Below are positions 5,230 through 5,259 of a DNA stretch of 5,259 nt, one piece after another. The DNA is from an uncultured Lachnospiraceae bacterium (GTDB lineage Bacteria > Bacillota > Clostridia > Lachnospirales > Lachnospiraceae), in NCBI GenBank assembly GCA_946639085.1, contig CAMPBP010000115.1, positions 1 through 5,259 on the forward strand, written 5' to 3'. Position 1 is the stretch's first letter, and each line of letters begins with the position of its first letter. A program made the position numbers and the translations under genes. The notes below the pieces were generated by a model. The model had not been told where the DNA came from. It made no database searches and worked only from the letters and a program-made list of their open reading frames with translations.

Positions 5230-5259
5230 GGAGCTGTTTGGTTATCCAAACAGCTCTTT
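5230..5259 (+). terminator. Intrinsic terminator of the ABC/two-component operon
   Basis: GAGCTGTTTGG (5231-5241) pairs perfectly with CCAAACAGCTC (5246-5256) around a TTAT loop, followed by a T run that reaches the window edge. The stem begins 4-5 nt after the regulator stop codon. Its A-rich left flank could let it also act on the other strand, but the T tract length cannot be seen beyond 5259. Confidence 0.85.

Overview
The window looks like an accessory stretch of a low-to-mid GC Gram-positive anaerobe, most likely a member of the Clostridia/Lachnospiraceae. This rests on strong GGAGG ribosome binding sites, consensus TATAAT promoter boxes, compact U-tailed terminators, the Gram-positive type of ABC/two-component module present, and a secreted protein starting ADMGPKPS after its signal peptide. 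The taxonomic call is an inference, not read from a marker gene. All recognised genes lie on the + strand.

Layout. (1) Positions 1-270 are the 3' end of a cupin-domain gene, best explained as the C-terminal domain of a type II phosphomannose isomerase / mannose-1-phosphate guanylyltransferase. (2) It overlaps by 8 nt a gene (263-1141) for an exported-domain plus four-helix membrane protein of unknown function. (3) A 166-nt gap holds a weak 36-codon ORF candidate and a good extended -10 promoter for (4) a small XRE-family DNA-binding regulator (1308-1658), whose last codons form one arm of an intrinsic terminator. (5) The next gap (1659-1855) holds a perfect 29-bp inverted repeat with an A5 loop, resembling a dispersed REP-type element, then an AT-rich promoter region with three helically phased CTTTATAAT-type repeats. 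(6) Positions 1856-5226 form a four-gene operon: ABC ATPase, six-helix ABC-2 permease, sensor histidine kinase and OmpR/PhoB-type response regulator. A hairpin terminator at 5230-5259 closes it.

How the genes work together. The operon has the architecture of peptide-antibiotic (lantibiotic/bacitracin-type) sensing and resistance modules. The ATPase carries an E-loop (IEEP) in place of the Q-loop and an SLGM signature, both features of the BcrA/LanF group. The kinase has one membrane helix and no extracellular sensor, so it may read the state of the transporter or membrane rather than bind a ligand itself. The regulator probably controls the operon, and the phased repeats upstream of the ATPase gene are candidate binding sites. 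A second consensus -10 box at the permease stop codon may supply basal kinase/regulator expression. The substrate cannot be read from the sequence.

I see no RNA gene, CRISPR array, transposase or integrase. No gene-free stretch exceeds 300 bases. Nothing here is clearly a new system; the palindrome, the promoter architecture and the sensor-less kinase deserve the closest look.
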